Below are positions 38,701 through 46,775 of a DNA stretch of 64,000 nt, piece by piece (within the stretch, counting starts at the first letter, position 1; each line of letters begins with the position of its first letter). This DNA comes from Corynebacterium atypicum (GTDB lineage: Bacteria; Actinomycetota; Actinomycetes; Mycobacteriales; Mycobacteriaceae): the NCBI RefSeq assembly GCF_000732945.1, contig NZ_CP008944.1, positions 434,001 to 498,000 on the forward strand. The letters are read 5' to 3'. The notes beneath the pieces were generated by a model. The model was not told where the DNA came from. It searched no databases and worked only from the letters and a program-made list of their open reading frames with translations. Position numbers and translations under genes: made by a program.

Positions 38701-39437
38701 AGCTCGGCGAGCGATATTCTGCGGCAGCGGCGCCGGACGTGGGCGGCAGACTGTTATTGGGCGTTGGAGGGCGTCGGTTGGGGCCGGTGACCTGGAGCTT
38801 CTCCGAGCAGGCCCACCTGGTGATTGTGGGGGAACGGGCAAGCGGGAAGTCGACCACTGTGCGCACCGTTGCCGAGGGCATCGCCCAGCTGGGCCGCCAC
38901 GCCGCAAGGATGGTGATGATCGATCCCCGACGTGCCCGCCTAGGAGCGGTGCCGGAGGAGATGCTGGCCACCTATGCGGCCACGACCGCCTCCGCACGCG
39001 AGGCGCTGTCCAGCACGGTGGTCACCTTGAGGCAACGATTGCCGGGGCCGGAGGTGACGCCAGCCCAACTTTCGGCTCGCGACTGGTGATCGGGTCCAGA
39101 GATCTTCGTGTTGGTTGATGACGCCGAGCTGGTGGCGGACCACGAGTTCGCTGCGCTCATGGAGCTGGTGCCGCACGCCCAGGACATCGGGATGCACCTG
39201 GTGGTGGCGCGAAAATCCGGCGGGTTTAGCCGGGCGAGCTTCCAGCCGCTGCTCGGCGGCCTGCGGGACCAAAATCCGTTAGCCGTTGTATTGTCCGCGG
39301 ACCGGGAGGAAGGGGCGATCTTTGGGGTGAAGCCGCAGGCGGCCGCGCCGGGCCGGGCGGTAATCCCGGGAATAGGTCAGGTGCAGCTTGCCTTGCCTAC
39401 TCAAAATGCCGGCGGCGCAGAAGGAGGAGACCGATGA
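35768..39437 (+). pseudogene. eccC: ESX-4 ATPase EccC, broken by a +1 frameshift and an in-frame TGA
   Basis: EccC is the FtsK/SpoIIIE-type motor of type VII secretion. Two N-terminal helices lie at about 48-95, then three ATPase domains: D1 with GATGSGKSELLRT and ALVIIVDEFSELLA, D2 with GGPKTGKSTALRT, D3 with GERASGKSTTVRT. After SLIGRK the frame moves +1: removing one C of CCCC 38526-38529 restores KAQEKLPDLPGRGITPDKEQ. Further on, SARDW is followed by TGA (39087-39089) and then SGPEIFVLVDDAEL in the same frame, where family members read DWWSGPE; a single G to A change explains it. Repaired, the protein would be about 1222 residues. As written only D1 and D2 can be made. Start ATG has GAGGGGG upstream. 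Confidence 0.88.
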
Positions 39438-40588
39438 GTTGGGTTTCTCGCACGCAAGCGGAAGAAAAACGGCACCCGAACAGCTCGGCGCTCGGCCGCA
39501 TCCGCGAGGTTGCACCCGCCAGTCGAATCGAGGCCACCGGATGGGGGGATCGCCGAGAGGCGGCGAACGGTCCGGGCGAACCCAGGGTAGCGCGCGACGA
39601 TGGCGGCGCGTCCGCATCCGCTCAGCTGGCGGGTCTTGCTCCCACGCTGCTTATAACTGCGACCGAGGCGGCGACGATCTTCCAGGCTGATGACGAGGTT
39701 TACCGCAACGACTTGCCGCTGAGCGGGATAACCCACGGTTGGGCTATCCCGGCGATCGTCGAGCAGGCTCGGCAGCTGTTCGCGGAGACGTGGCCAGAGA
39801 TCGAGGTGGTGGTAGATGCGCCGGAGCCGGAGCTAGAAGCACTGATCCGGGCATTCGTGGTCAAAGGGGCTGCTGCTTACCCCGCCGATACGGTCCGCGA
39901 ACAGCCACTGCCGGTGCCCGACGATCTCGGCGGCCCACAGCCGGGCTCCGGCACGGCGGCCGTCGGCCGGTTCGGTGTGTTTCACTTGGCCCTGGTGGTT
40001 GTCGTGCTGCTCATCGCAGGGTTGTCCTGGTGGGCGATCGCAGCCACTACGGCCGCGCCCGTAGGCCAAGAGAGCGCGCGGAGAGTACCCGGCGAGCGGG
40101 ACGCCGCGGTGCGGAGTTCGACCCCCGCGCCCTCGGCGCCTGCTAACTCGGCGCCTGCGGAAGGGCCGGCCGAGCCGACGATGCTCCACGAGCTGGATAC
40201 CGCACGCCTAGTCACGCCTGCCGGATACCGGGCTCGTTCCGACGACGGCGCCTGGGTGCTTGAAGGCCCGGACCCTGACTCCCGGATTCGGGTGGTTATC
40301 GAGCCCACCCACGGAGTGCCAAAGAACCTAGTCTTGGACGCGCTACGCGAGGGCATCGCGCATGATCCGCAGCTCGCCCCGGCCCCTGCGCCGGACTCAG
40401 CGCCGCAGGCGGTGAGTTACACAGAGCAGCCCGGAGATGGCTCGCAGACCACCTGGGCGTCCTGGGTGGACGCGGGATTTCTTATCAGTGTTGGGTGTCA
40501 GACGCGCACGAGCGCAACATATGCGCAGCGCGGCGCGTGCGCGTTGGTGTGGGAGTCAGTGAGTATTGAAGAGCAACGGGCTGGGTAG
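39434..40588 (+). CDS. Type VII secretion-associated protein (Rv3446c/TIGR03931-like)
   Basis: 384 residues with one membrane helix at about 178-200 (HLALVVVVLLIAGLSWWAIA), a Pro/Ala-rich linker and an extracytoplasmic C-terminal domain (TARLVTPAGYRARSDDGAWVLEGPDPDSRIRVVIE ending in a Cys pair). This matches the protein encoded between eccC4 and the WXG100 genes of mycobacterial ESX-4; its role is unknown. ATG overlaps the eccC stop (ATGA), so it depends on translation through the damaged eccC. Confidence 0.8.
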   Translation: MSWVSRTQAEEKRHPNSSALGRIREVAPASRIEATGWGDRREAANGPGEPRVARDDGGASASAQLAGLAPTLLITATEAATIFQADDEVYRNDLPLSGITHGWAIPAIVEQARQLFAETWPEIEVVVDAPEPELEALIRAFVVKGAAAYPADTVREQPLPVPDDLGGPQPGSGTAAVGRFGVFHLALVVVVLLIAGLSWWAIAATTAAPVGQESARRVPGERDAAVRSSTPAPSAPANSAPAEGPAEPTMLHELDTARLVTPAGYRARSDDGAWVLEGPDPDSRIRVVIEPTHGVPKNLVLDALREGIAHDPQLAPAPAPDSAPQAVSYTEQPGDGSQTTWASWVDAGFLISVGCQTRTSATYAQRGACALVWESVSIEEQRAG

Positions 40589-40741
40589 ACGGGGCGCCGG
40601 GGCGAAAAGGGAACCGCTGGGCCAGCGCGTGCGTCGTAGAAAGTGTGCAGGTGCCACGAGCGGTAACAAATTCCGCGGCCTGCACCCCGACCGTGTCCAC
40701 GAGGTAAGTACGGGAGCTACAAAAGAAGGGGGAACTCCGGT

Positions 40742-41056
40742 ATGGCCGGAATGTTGAGGACCGAATCCGATGTGATGCTGGCTACCGCCGGCCGCGTCGA
40801 CGACACAAACAGTCAGGTGCAAGGCGAGCTGTCGCGGCTGCAGTCCGTCGTAGACGGCGTGCGTAGTTCTTGGTCAGGTAGCGCCCAGGCGAGCTTTGAC
40901 CAGCTTATGGCCCGGTGGAACACCTCGGCCAAACAGCTCCAGGAGGCGCTCAGCTCGATCAGCGAGACGATCCGAGGAAACGCGCGCAGCTTCGACGCAG
41001 CCGAGGCGGACAACGCGCAGTCCTTTGCGTCGGTCTCCGGCGGGTTGGCGTTGTAG
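40742..41056 (+). CDS. WXG100 family protein (EsxU-like)
   Basis: 104-residue helical hairpin protein with Trp44-Ser45-Gly46 at the turn, the WXG100 hallmark. Likely secreted by ESX-4 as a heterodimer with the next gene's product. AAGAAGGGGGAA upstream of the ATG. Named by position relative to mycobacterial esxU; the exact symbol is not proven. Confidence 0.88.
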   Translation: MAGMLRTESDVMLATAGRVDDTNSQVQGELSRLQSVVDGVRSSWSGSAQASFDQLMARWNTSAKQLQEALSSISETIRGNARSFDAAEADNAQSFASVSGGLAL

Positions 41057-41124
41057 TGGACTAGCAAGCCGGGAGCCGGCAGCCAAGAACGACACGTGTT
41101 CCGCAGAACGCAAAGGGGGAAATT

Positions 41125-41412
41125 ATGGAAACGATTAAGTATCAGTTCGGCGCCATCTCAGCAGCGGCGGGAGACATCCAGTCCACCAACGGGCGGATCA
41201 ACTCGCTGCTGGCCGATCTTAAAGGGCACATTGCTCCGATGGCCGCGACGTGGGAAGGCCAATCGGCTGAGGCCTACGCGCAGGCGCAGGCGCGCTGGGA
41301 TCGCGCCGCGGCGGAGCTTAACGAGGTTTTGGGATCCATCTCTAGGGTCGTGGCTCACGGGAACGACCGCATGGCGGACGTGAACCGGGCGGCCGCGGCC
41401 TCGTGGGGATAG
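41125..41412 (+). CDS. WXG100 family protein (EsxT-like)
   Basis: 95-residue WXG100 protein with Trp43-Glu44-Gly45 between two amphipathic helices. Probable dimer partner of the preceding protein and ESX-4 substrate. AAAGGGGGAAATT precedes the ATG. Last gene of the ESX-4 plus-strand operon. Confidence 0.88.
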   Translation: METIKYQFGAISAAAGDIQSTNGRINSLLADLKGHIAPMAATWEGQSAEAYAQAQARWDRAAAELNEVLGSISRVVAHGNDRMADVNRAAAASWG

Positions 41413-41878
41413 TCTGCCGAAAGTGAAAAGCCCGGGGCGCCACTGCGACGCTAGCCGGCGGGCAAGATGATGGGCCGCCTAACGGCGATCGCCCGGGCGC
41501 CTAGGTGAGACGACAACAAGACAGAAAGGAAAGAAGGTTTCGGCGGCGAGTGCGGGGGTGGGCTTGCCTTTGCCTTGCCACGCCGAACATCAGAGAACTA
41601 TTCGACGTTGGAATGAGACCCGCGGGAGGAGTTGTCTTTCCCGTGGGTCTTGGCGTCGCTGAGGGTGTCCGCTTCGGCGAGTACGCGATCCTGCAGCGTA
41701 GGCGGGGCAAGTGATTTGTGTGTGCGGGTGAAAAGGAATAGGATGGCAGGCCTGTGTGTCGCGCGTTGGCGCGAGCCCCGGGTCTCCACTGGCCGCCGGG
41801 GCAGCCGCATCCGGTCTCGACCGGAGGGTGCACCATCTGGCTGGCAGTTCTTTAGACAGACTTTCAAAGGAGTCGCAA
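41413..41878. other. Non-coding leader before rplM
   Basis: About 465 bases between the WXG100 genes and rplM. Besides the candidate promoter at 41716-41744 I see no gene with family-like sequence. The roughly 135-base leader between that promoter and rplM could hold autoregulatory structure, not resolved here. Confidence 0.4.
41716..41744 (+). promoter_or_regulatory. Candidate promoter for rplM-rpsI
   Basis: TTGTGT and TAGGAT separated by exactly 17 bases, about 135 bases before rplM. Confidence 0.45.
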
Positions 41879-42319
41879 GTGACTTTCCACCCGAAGAGCG
41901 GTGACATCACCCGCAAGTGGTATGTCATCGACGCCACGGACGTGGTCCTGGGTCGCCTTGCCACCCACGCAGCGAACTTGCTGCGCGGTAAGGGCAAGCC
42001 ATACTACGCCCCCAACGTCGACTGTGGCGATCACGTGATCATCATCAATGCCGATAAGGTTTCCGTCACCGGTAAGAAGCGCGATCGCGAGATGCGCTAC
42101 CGGCACTCGGGCTACCCGGGTGGCCTGAAGTCCATGACCCTGGGCCGGGCTCTGGATAACTACCCGGAGCGGGCGATCGAGAAGACTGTCAAGGGCATGA
42201 TGCCGCACAACAAGCTCAGCCGTCAGTCCATCAAGAAGCTGCACGTCTTTGCTGGCTCCGAGCACCCGTATGCCGGCCAGCAGCCCGAGCCCTACGAGAT
42301 CAAGGTGGTGTCCCAGTGA
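41879..42319 (+). CDS. rplM: 50S ribosomal protein L13
   Basis: L13, 146 residues. [39 protein letters not shown] and [20 protein letters not shown] are diagnostic. GTG at 41879 has AAAGGAG upstream; the longer in-frame extension has no family similarity. Confidence 0.97.
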   Translation: MTFHPKSGDITRKWYVIDATDVVLGRLATHAANLLRGKGKPYYAPNVDCGDHVIIINADKVSVTGKKRDREMRYRHSGYPGGLKSMTLGRALDNYPERAIEKTVKGMMPHNKLSRQSIKKLHVFAGSEHPYAGQQPEPYEIKVVSQ

Positions 42320-42867
42320 CGGAACCGATGAACAACACCGAGAACACCGACAACGTCGCCGACGCCGAGGACCTGGCTGCTGCCGCTGCCGCGACCGAAG
42401 AGTTTACCAACACCATCGGTGACGCTTTCGCCGCAGAGTCCGAGGACGCTGAGGCCGTGAGCCCGGAGCCGGCCGGTATCGAGGGTCCCATTCAGACGGT
42501 GGGTCGCCGCAAGCGCGCCATCGTTCGCGTCGTGCTTAAGCCGGGCACGGGCGAGATTTCCTGCAATGGTCGCAGCCTGGAGGAGTACTTCCCCAACAAG
42601 ATCCACCAGCAGCTCATCATGAGCCCTCTGGTGCTCTTGGAGCGCACCGGGCAGTTCGATATCAAGGCCAACCTTAAGGGTGGCGGCCCCACCGGACAGG
42701 CGGGCGCGCTGCGTCTCGCGATCGCTCGCGCATTGAACAAGTACAACCCGGGCGACCGGCCCGCGCTGAAGAAGGCGGGCTTCCTTACCCGCGACGCGCG
42801 TGCTGTGGAGCGCAAGAAGGCCGGCCTGCACAAGGCTCGCCGCGCTCCGCAGTACTCGAAGCGTTAA
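42316..42867 (+). CDS. rpsI: 30S ribosomal protein S9 with N-terminal extension
   Basis: S9, 183 residues. About 55 acidic N-terminal residues precede the core starting [20 protein letters not shown] and ending [17 protein letters not shown], whose tail reaches the P-site tRNA. Actinobacterial S9 proteins often have such extensions. The GTG start overlaps the rplM stop by four bases (GTGA). Confidence 0.97.
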   Translation: MTEPMNNTENTDNVADAEDLAAAAAATEEFTNTIGDAFAAESEDAEAVSPEPAGIEGPIQTVGRRKRAIVRVVLKPGTGEISCNGRSLEEYFPNKIHQQLIMSPLVLLERTGQFDIKANLKGGGPTGQAGALRLAIARALNKYNPGDRPALKKAGFLTRDARAVERKKAGLHKARRAPQYSKR

Positions 42868-42890
42868 TCCCGATAAGCCGGGTTTATCGG

Positions 42891-42926
42891 CGCCGCTCTC
42901 CCGTCAATGGGAGGGCGGCGTTCGTC
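42891..42926 (+). terminator. Terminator after rpsI
   Basis: CGCCGCTCTCCC/GGGAGGGCGGCG stem with one mismatch and loop GTCAAT, followed by TTCGTCTT. A smaller GATAA/TTATC hairpin lies just before it. Confidence 0.75.
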
Positions 42927-42971
42927 TTGGCTGCCCTCATCTTCAGTGAGAGATTTTTGGTATTCCAAATT

Positions 42972-43669
42972 TCAAGCATCGCCTCTTGATGCACATCGCG
43001 CACGAAGAACTTTCACTACTAAGCTTAGTCGTGATGTCACACCGAACCTTGAGATTAACCGTGACACCTGTTTTTTGACCGTCGACTCCGAATAATTCGT
43101 CATTACAGCGATCTCTGCATTAGATTTGCCGTGGCAAAGATGGTCTAACACGGTTGCTTCGATGTTTGTCAAAGAAGGGCCGATCGAAGCAGCAGTATCG
43201 TTGCGGTCAATGGGAGCGCGGGTGTGGACATCCTTAGGAAGGTAGCGGACTAGCCGCTTCATTGTCTGGGGGGAAACGAAAGTCCCGCCATTCACTACGT
43301 GCCTTATGGCGTAAGAGATTTCTTGGGGATGAGAGCTTTTTACGATATACCCTGCTCCGCCTCTTGTAAGTACCTTAAGCATGTTGTGGTCGGTATCCCA
43401 GGCAGTAATGGCCACGAAGGATGGCGGATTAGGGCGTTTTTGCAGCTTGTCCAGGAGGGCCAACCCGCCCATGTTTGGCAAGTGGAGATCTGAGAGCACG
43501 AGATCGACGATGATGTCATCGAGTAAGGTAAGTGCTTCTATTCCATCCGTTGCTTGTGCGACGACCTGAATATCTCTGTTTTGGCGATGTAAGAACCCAA
43601 AGAAGAAAGAACTATCGGGTCGGTGTCCACAACTAATATCCGGATGGTTTCGGAGAGATCTTCGGTCAT
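42972..43669 (-). pseudogene. NarL/LuxR-type response regulator, frame broken near the N-terminus
   Basis: The receiver domain begins MTEDLSETIRILVVDTDPIVL from ATG 43669, in one frame. It continues in another frame as NRDIQVVAQATDGIEAL, with the phospho-acceptor Asp in LVLSDLHLPNMGG, and ends in a LuxR-type helix-turn-helix (LTNIEATVLDHLCHGKSNAEIA ... STVKKQVSRLISRFG). One extra T in the TTT run (AAA at 43599-43601 on the plus strand) joins them as DPIVLSSFGFLHRQNRD and gives 232 residues, normal for the family. As written, the ATG frame stops after about 40 residues. No histidine kinase is nearby. It would regulate transcription, perhaps of the two small genes to its left on the island. Confidence 0.8.
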
Positions 43670-43748
43670 GATGGGCTACCTATCCGTGTCGCTGCAGGCT
43701 TGGATAACGTCCTTTGTTCGCGAGGATGAGTACCGCATAGCAATTCTG

Positions 43749-44042
43749 CTAGAAGAAGATCATGGACGTTGCGCAGATGAAAGCTGCCGCGGAGGCGATA
43801 CTGGTAAGAATCCATAATGTGAGTTGGATGCTGCACTTTGCAGTGTTCATCGTCAGCGCCACCAGGCCTCCCAAAGTAAGTCCGGTGAGAAGTGGGGCCC
43901 CCGCCGCGGTCGAAAATGTAATTTCTTGACCATGCATCTTAAATGCCGTTAGAAGTGTAATATTTACTGCGGCCATAACTGCAAATACTATTGTTGCAGC
44001 TTTGATTCTTTGGTTAAGGGTAAAGCTCGTCTTGGTTTTCAT
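43749..44042 (-). CDS. Small membrane protein of the low-GC island
   Basis: 97 residues with a basic N-terminus (MKTKTSFTLNQRIK) and three predicted membrane helices at about 15-34, 47-65 and 73-95. I recognise no family. TATACT lies seven bases before the ATG, so it may be expressed as a leaderless or near-leaderless mRNA. It is divergent from the secreted-precursor gene and close to the response regulator; an immunity or sensor role is possible but only inferred. Confidence 0.6.
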   Translation of the reverse strand: MKTKTSFTLNQRIKAATIVFAVMAAVNITLLTAFKMHGQEITFSTAAGAPLLTGLTLGGLVALTMNTAKCSIQLTLWILTSIASAAAFICATSMIFF

Positions 44043-44205
44043 GGTTCTAGTATACCTTAGGCATTCCTCATGGGGAAGATGTCCGGAAGGGGATGGTACG
44101 AAAGTTCCAAGTTATTGAACGAACGGCCTCGAAATGGTCATGCTTGTTGCTGTGACCTTAGGTGCTTAGCAACATTGAAGAGGTGATGATGATTTCTACC
44201 AAAGG

Positions 44206-44781
44206 ATGGTAACAAAGAGAAAAATACTTCGAGCGGCCGCAGCTCTCTGTGTGGCAGCTGTCATCAGCGCGGGGTCAACTGTGGCCGTCTCGGCGGAGCC
44301 GACTCATCCAGAACCGGCAACGTCTACTGGGTCTACTGAGACCTCGACGGAAAAGATTCGGCAATCGCTGGAGGCATCTGTGGAAGGCGTGTCTCCTGCA
44401 CTGGTCATCGATCGCACTGTCGAAGAGGATAATGATGTCCTCACGGAAACCACCACTCTGGATACCGGTGATGTCTTCACCAGCGTCCTAGATAGGCCGA
44501 CCAGCATTCTAAAGGCATACTACAACGGGCGGCTTGTCAACGAGGTCAATCTTGATGTGGTTTTCGAAGAAATGGTGGTTTCTGAAGGCGGTCCAAGCGC
44601 GGTTCAGTCCAGGAGCTGGCAGTGCAACACCATCGAGTGGTTGGCCTATGGAAATACGGCAGTGTGGGGGATTGTTGCGGCACTGTTCCCGCCTTCGGTC
44701 GTCGCTGCTGCTATTGGTGGGACTCTCACAGGAGCGGCATTGCTCGCCGCTAAGCAGGCCTGTGAGGCGAGAATCCAATAG
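44206..44781 (+). CDS. Secreted precursor with Cys-bounded hydrophobic C-terminus (bacteriocin-like, unproven)
   Basis: 191 residues. Residues 1-30 are a Sec signal peptide ending VAVSA with likely cleavage before Glu31. Residues 31-135 are acidic and polar. Residues 138-191 form a compact end: Cys140 and Cys186 bracket a Gly/Ala-rich hydrophobic stretch (about 154-182, TAVWGIVAALFPPSVVAAAI). A hydrophobic C-terminal peptide behind a long secreted leader resembles some bacteriocin or membrane-active precursors, but I recognise no family. ATG 44206 has no free ribosome site; an eight-codon frame (44185-44211) overlaps its start and may couple translation. Confidence 0.6.
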   Translation: MVTKRKILRAAAALCVAAVISAGSTVAVSAEPTHPEPATSTGSTETSTEKIRQSLEASVEGVSPALVIDRTVEEDNDVLTETTTLDTGDVFTSVLDRPTSILKAYYNGRLVNEVNLDVVFEEMVVSEGGPSAVQSRSWQCNTIEWLAYGNTAVWGIVAALFPPSVVAAAIGGTLTGAALLAAKQACEARIQ

Positions 44782-45006
44782 TCGATCTCCCAAGAAAGCC
44801 GGTGAAACGTGAGGTGGGCCCTACCTTAGGGTTAACATTTCCTTCTTCAGGTGTCTGCTGAAGGTGGCTCTAGCTTTTGGGTTTGACCTGGCAATTTTCC
44901 CGGAAACCACATGTTCACCGTTCTGGGGAAGGAGGGCACATCATTCAGATGGCGATGACGGGGACGTCGCCGGCGAGGACGTGAGCGGGCGGGCATAATA
45001 GAGCCC

Positions 45007-46350
45007 ATGACTCGACTTTTCGGAACGGACGGGGTACGCGGCCAGGCGAATACCGCGTTGACTGCTTCATTGGCGCTGCGGCTGGGCGCTGCCGCAGCGG
45101 AGGTGCTGACCAAGAACGTGCCTTCGCATAAGAAGCAGCCGACCGCGATCATCGGACGCGATCCCCGAGTTTCCGGGGAGATGCTGGCGGCGGCCCTTTC
45201 TGCGGGGCTTGCCTCGAGGGGCGTGGAGGTCTTGCGCGTCGGGGTTCTTCCTACACCGGCGCTGGCGTACCTCACCGACGACTACGGGGCGGATATCGGG
45301 GTGATGGTCTCTGCTTCGCACAACCCGATGCCGGATAACGGGATCAAATTCTTTTCCGCTGGAGGGCGCAAGCTGCCGGACGCGGTTGAAGACGAGATTG
45401 AGCGTGCCATGGACGGTCTCGATGAGACGGGGCCGACTGGCACTGGGGTCGGACGCATCATCGAGGAAGCTCCGGATGCGGAGGACCGCTATCTGGCGCA
45501 TTTGCGGGAGTCGGTGCGCACTGATCTCAGCGGCATCAAAGTGGTGGTTGACACGGCCAACGGAGCAGCCTCGGAAGTCGCACCGCTAGCCTATTCGGCG
45601 GCTGGCGCCGAGGTCGTGGCTATTTTTAATCGTCCGAACGCATACAACATCAACGATAATTGCGGTTCGACCCACATTGAGCAGGTACAGCGCGCAGTGG
45701 TTGAGTACGGGGCGGATCTGGGGCTCGCCCACGACGGGGACGCGGACAGGTGCCTGGCTGTGGACAGCGAGGGCAACGTGGTCGACGGTGATCAGATCAT
45801 GGCGATACTGGCGGTCGGCATGAAAGAAAAGAACGATCTGCGGGAAAACCACCTGGTAGCCACGGTGATGAGCAACCTGGGATTGAAGCTGGCCATGCAG
45901 GAGCAGGGCATTGAGATCGTCTCTACCAAGGTTGGTGACCGGTATGTCCTCGAGGAGCTGCAGCGCCGCGATCTAAGCCTCGGCGGCGAGCAGTCAGGGC
46001 ACATCATCATCCCCGAGCACTGTTCGACTGGAGATGGCACTCTGACGGGCCTTTCTCTTATGGCGCGTATGGCGGAAACCGGGAAGTCCTTGGCGGAGCT
46101 GGCCAAAGTGATGACGGTCTTGCCGCAGGTGTTGGTCAACGTCCCGGTGGCCGATAAGTCGGTGATCATGGAAGCGCCGGAGGTACAGGAGGCGGTGGCG
46201 CAGGCGGAGGCGAGCCTGGGGGAAACCGGCCGGGTGTTGCTGCGGCCTTCGGGTACCGAGGAGCTGTTCCGCGTGATGGTCGAGGCCCCCGAGGAGTCTA
46301 TGGCGCGGCGGTTGGCCGGAAAGCTGGCCGCGGTGGTTGCGGCGGTTTAA
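45007..46350 (+). CDS. glmM: Phosphoglucosamine mutase
   Basis: Converts glucosamine-6-phosphate to glucosamine-1-phosphate for peptidoglycan. The active phosphoserine is Ser104 in [12 protein letters not shown]; metal-binding DGDADR and the sugar-binding GGEQSGHI follow, and the C-terminal phosphate-binding loop is [14 protein letters not shown]. 447 residues. ATG start. It stands alone after the island, with glmS about 3 kb further on. Confidence 0.97.
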   Translation: MTRLFGTDGVRGQANTALTASLALRLGAAAAEVLTKNVPSHKKQPTAIIGRDPRVSGEMLAAALSAGLASRGVEVLRVGVLPTPALAYLTDDYGADIGVMVSASHNPMPDNGIKFFSAGGRKLPDAVEDEIERAMDGLDETGPTGTGVGRIIEEAPDAEDRYLAHLRESVRTDLSGIKVVVDTANGAASEVAPLAYSAAGAEVVAIFNRPNAYNINDNCGSTHIEQVQRAVVEYGADLGLAHDGDADRCLAVDSEGNVVDGDQIMAILAVGMKEKNDLRENHLVATVMSNLGLKLAMQEQGIEIVSTKVGDRYVLEELQRRDLSLGGEQSGHIIIPEHCSTGDGTLTGLSLMARMAETGKSLAELAKVMTVLPQVLVNVPVADKSVIMEAPEVQEAVAQAEASLGETGRVLLRPSGTEELFRVMVEAPEESMARRLAGKLAAVVAAV

Positions 46351-46451
46351 GAGCCTGTGTGGCCGCGGAACCGCGGCCCCTGGTAGGGCGTCTGAAGGGG
46401 GTAAGACGATTCGCGCCGGCCGCAGGGCCGTGCTGACAGAGGGGAAATGCC

Positions 46452-46775
46452 ATGGGGGGATTAGAACAGCTGCGGCTTGATTCAGCCGCGGCCAGCGAGG
46501 CGCTGCGCCAGGGGATGCATGAGCTCGAAGGCCAGCTGAGCCGGCATGTGGCCGAGCTTCCGGCCGTACCGCCGGGAGCCGTTGATGCGGGTTTTGCGGG
46601 CTACGGGGAACGCCTCAACCAGGCGTTGCTGAGCTTGCACGAGGCCGCCGCCGGGCATTTGCGCCAGGCGATGCGGGCCGTGGAGCAGGCACAAGGGCAT
46701 GTGTCGGCGGCCCAGGCGGCGGACCTGGAGGGATCGTCGCTGTTCGGGTCTTCCCAGGCGCAAGGAGGCAAATAA
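46452..46775 (+). CDS. Small helical protein, EspC/WXG100-like (unnamed)
   Basis: 107 residues, almost all predicted helix, starting GGLEQLRLDSAAASEALRQ and ending in a Gly/Ser tail. Size and two-helix pattern resemble type VII secretion targets of the EspC group, but there is no WXG turn. GAGGGGAAA precedes the ATG. It shares an operon with the next gene, whose start lies one base after its stop. Role unknown; a type VII substrate is a hypothesis. Confidence 0.55.
   Translation: MGGLEQLRLDSAAASEALRQGMHELEGQLSRHVAELPAVPPGAVDAGFAGYGERLNQALLSLHEAAAGHLRQAMRAVEQAQGHVSAAQAADLEGSSLFGSSQAQGGK

Larger units (their letters stand above)
42930..44990. mobile_element. Low-GC island between rpsI and glmM (probable acquired DNA)
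   Basis: Base composition here drops clearly below that of the ribosomal and cell-wall genes on both sides, and the three genes inside are unlike their neighbours. rpsI and glmM are normally close neighbours in corynebacteria. I find no integrase, transposase or flanking repeat, so acquisition is inferred from composition and context. Confidence 0.5.

Noticed and set aside
39087..39089. UGA in eccC read as Trp or selenocysteine
   Set aside because: TGA serves as a normal stop in many genes here, and no selenocysteine insertion structure is visible; a Trp-to-stop mutation is simpler.
41505..41714. 69-codon frame before rplM
   Set aside because: No ribosome site, no family-like sequence, and it ends just before the likely rplM promoter.
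44104..44120. Possible inverted repeat GTTCCAA...TTGAAC before the secreted precursor
   Set aside because: The arms match poorly and no regulator site is known, so it was not listed as an operator.
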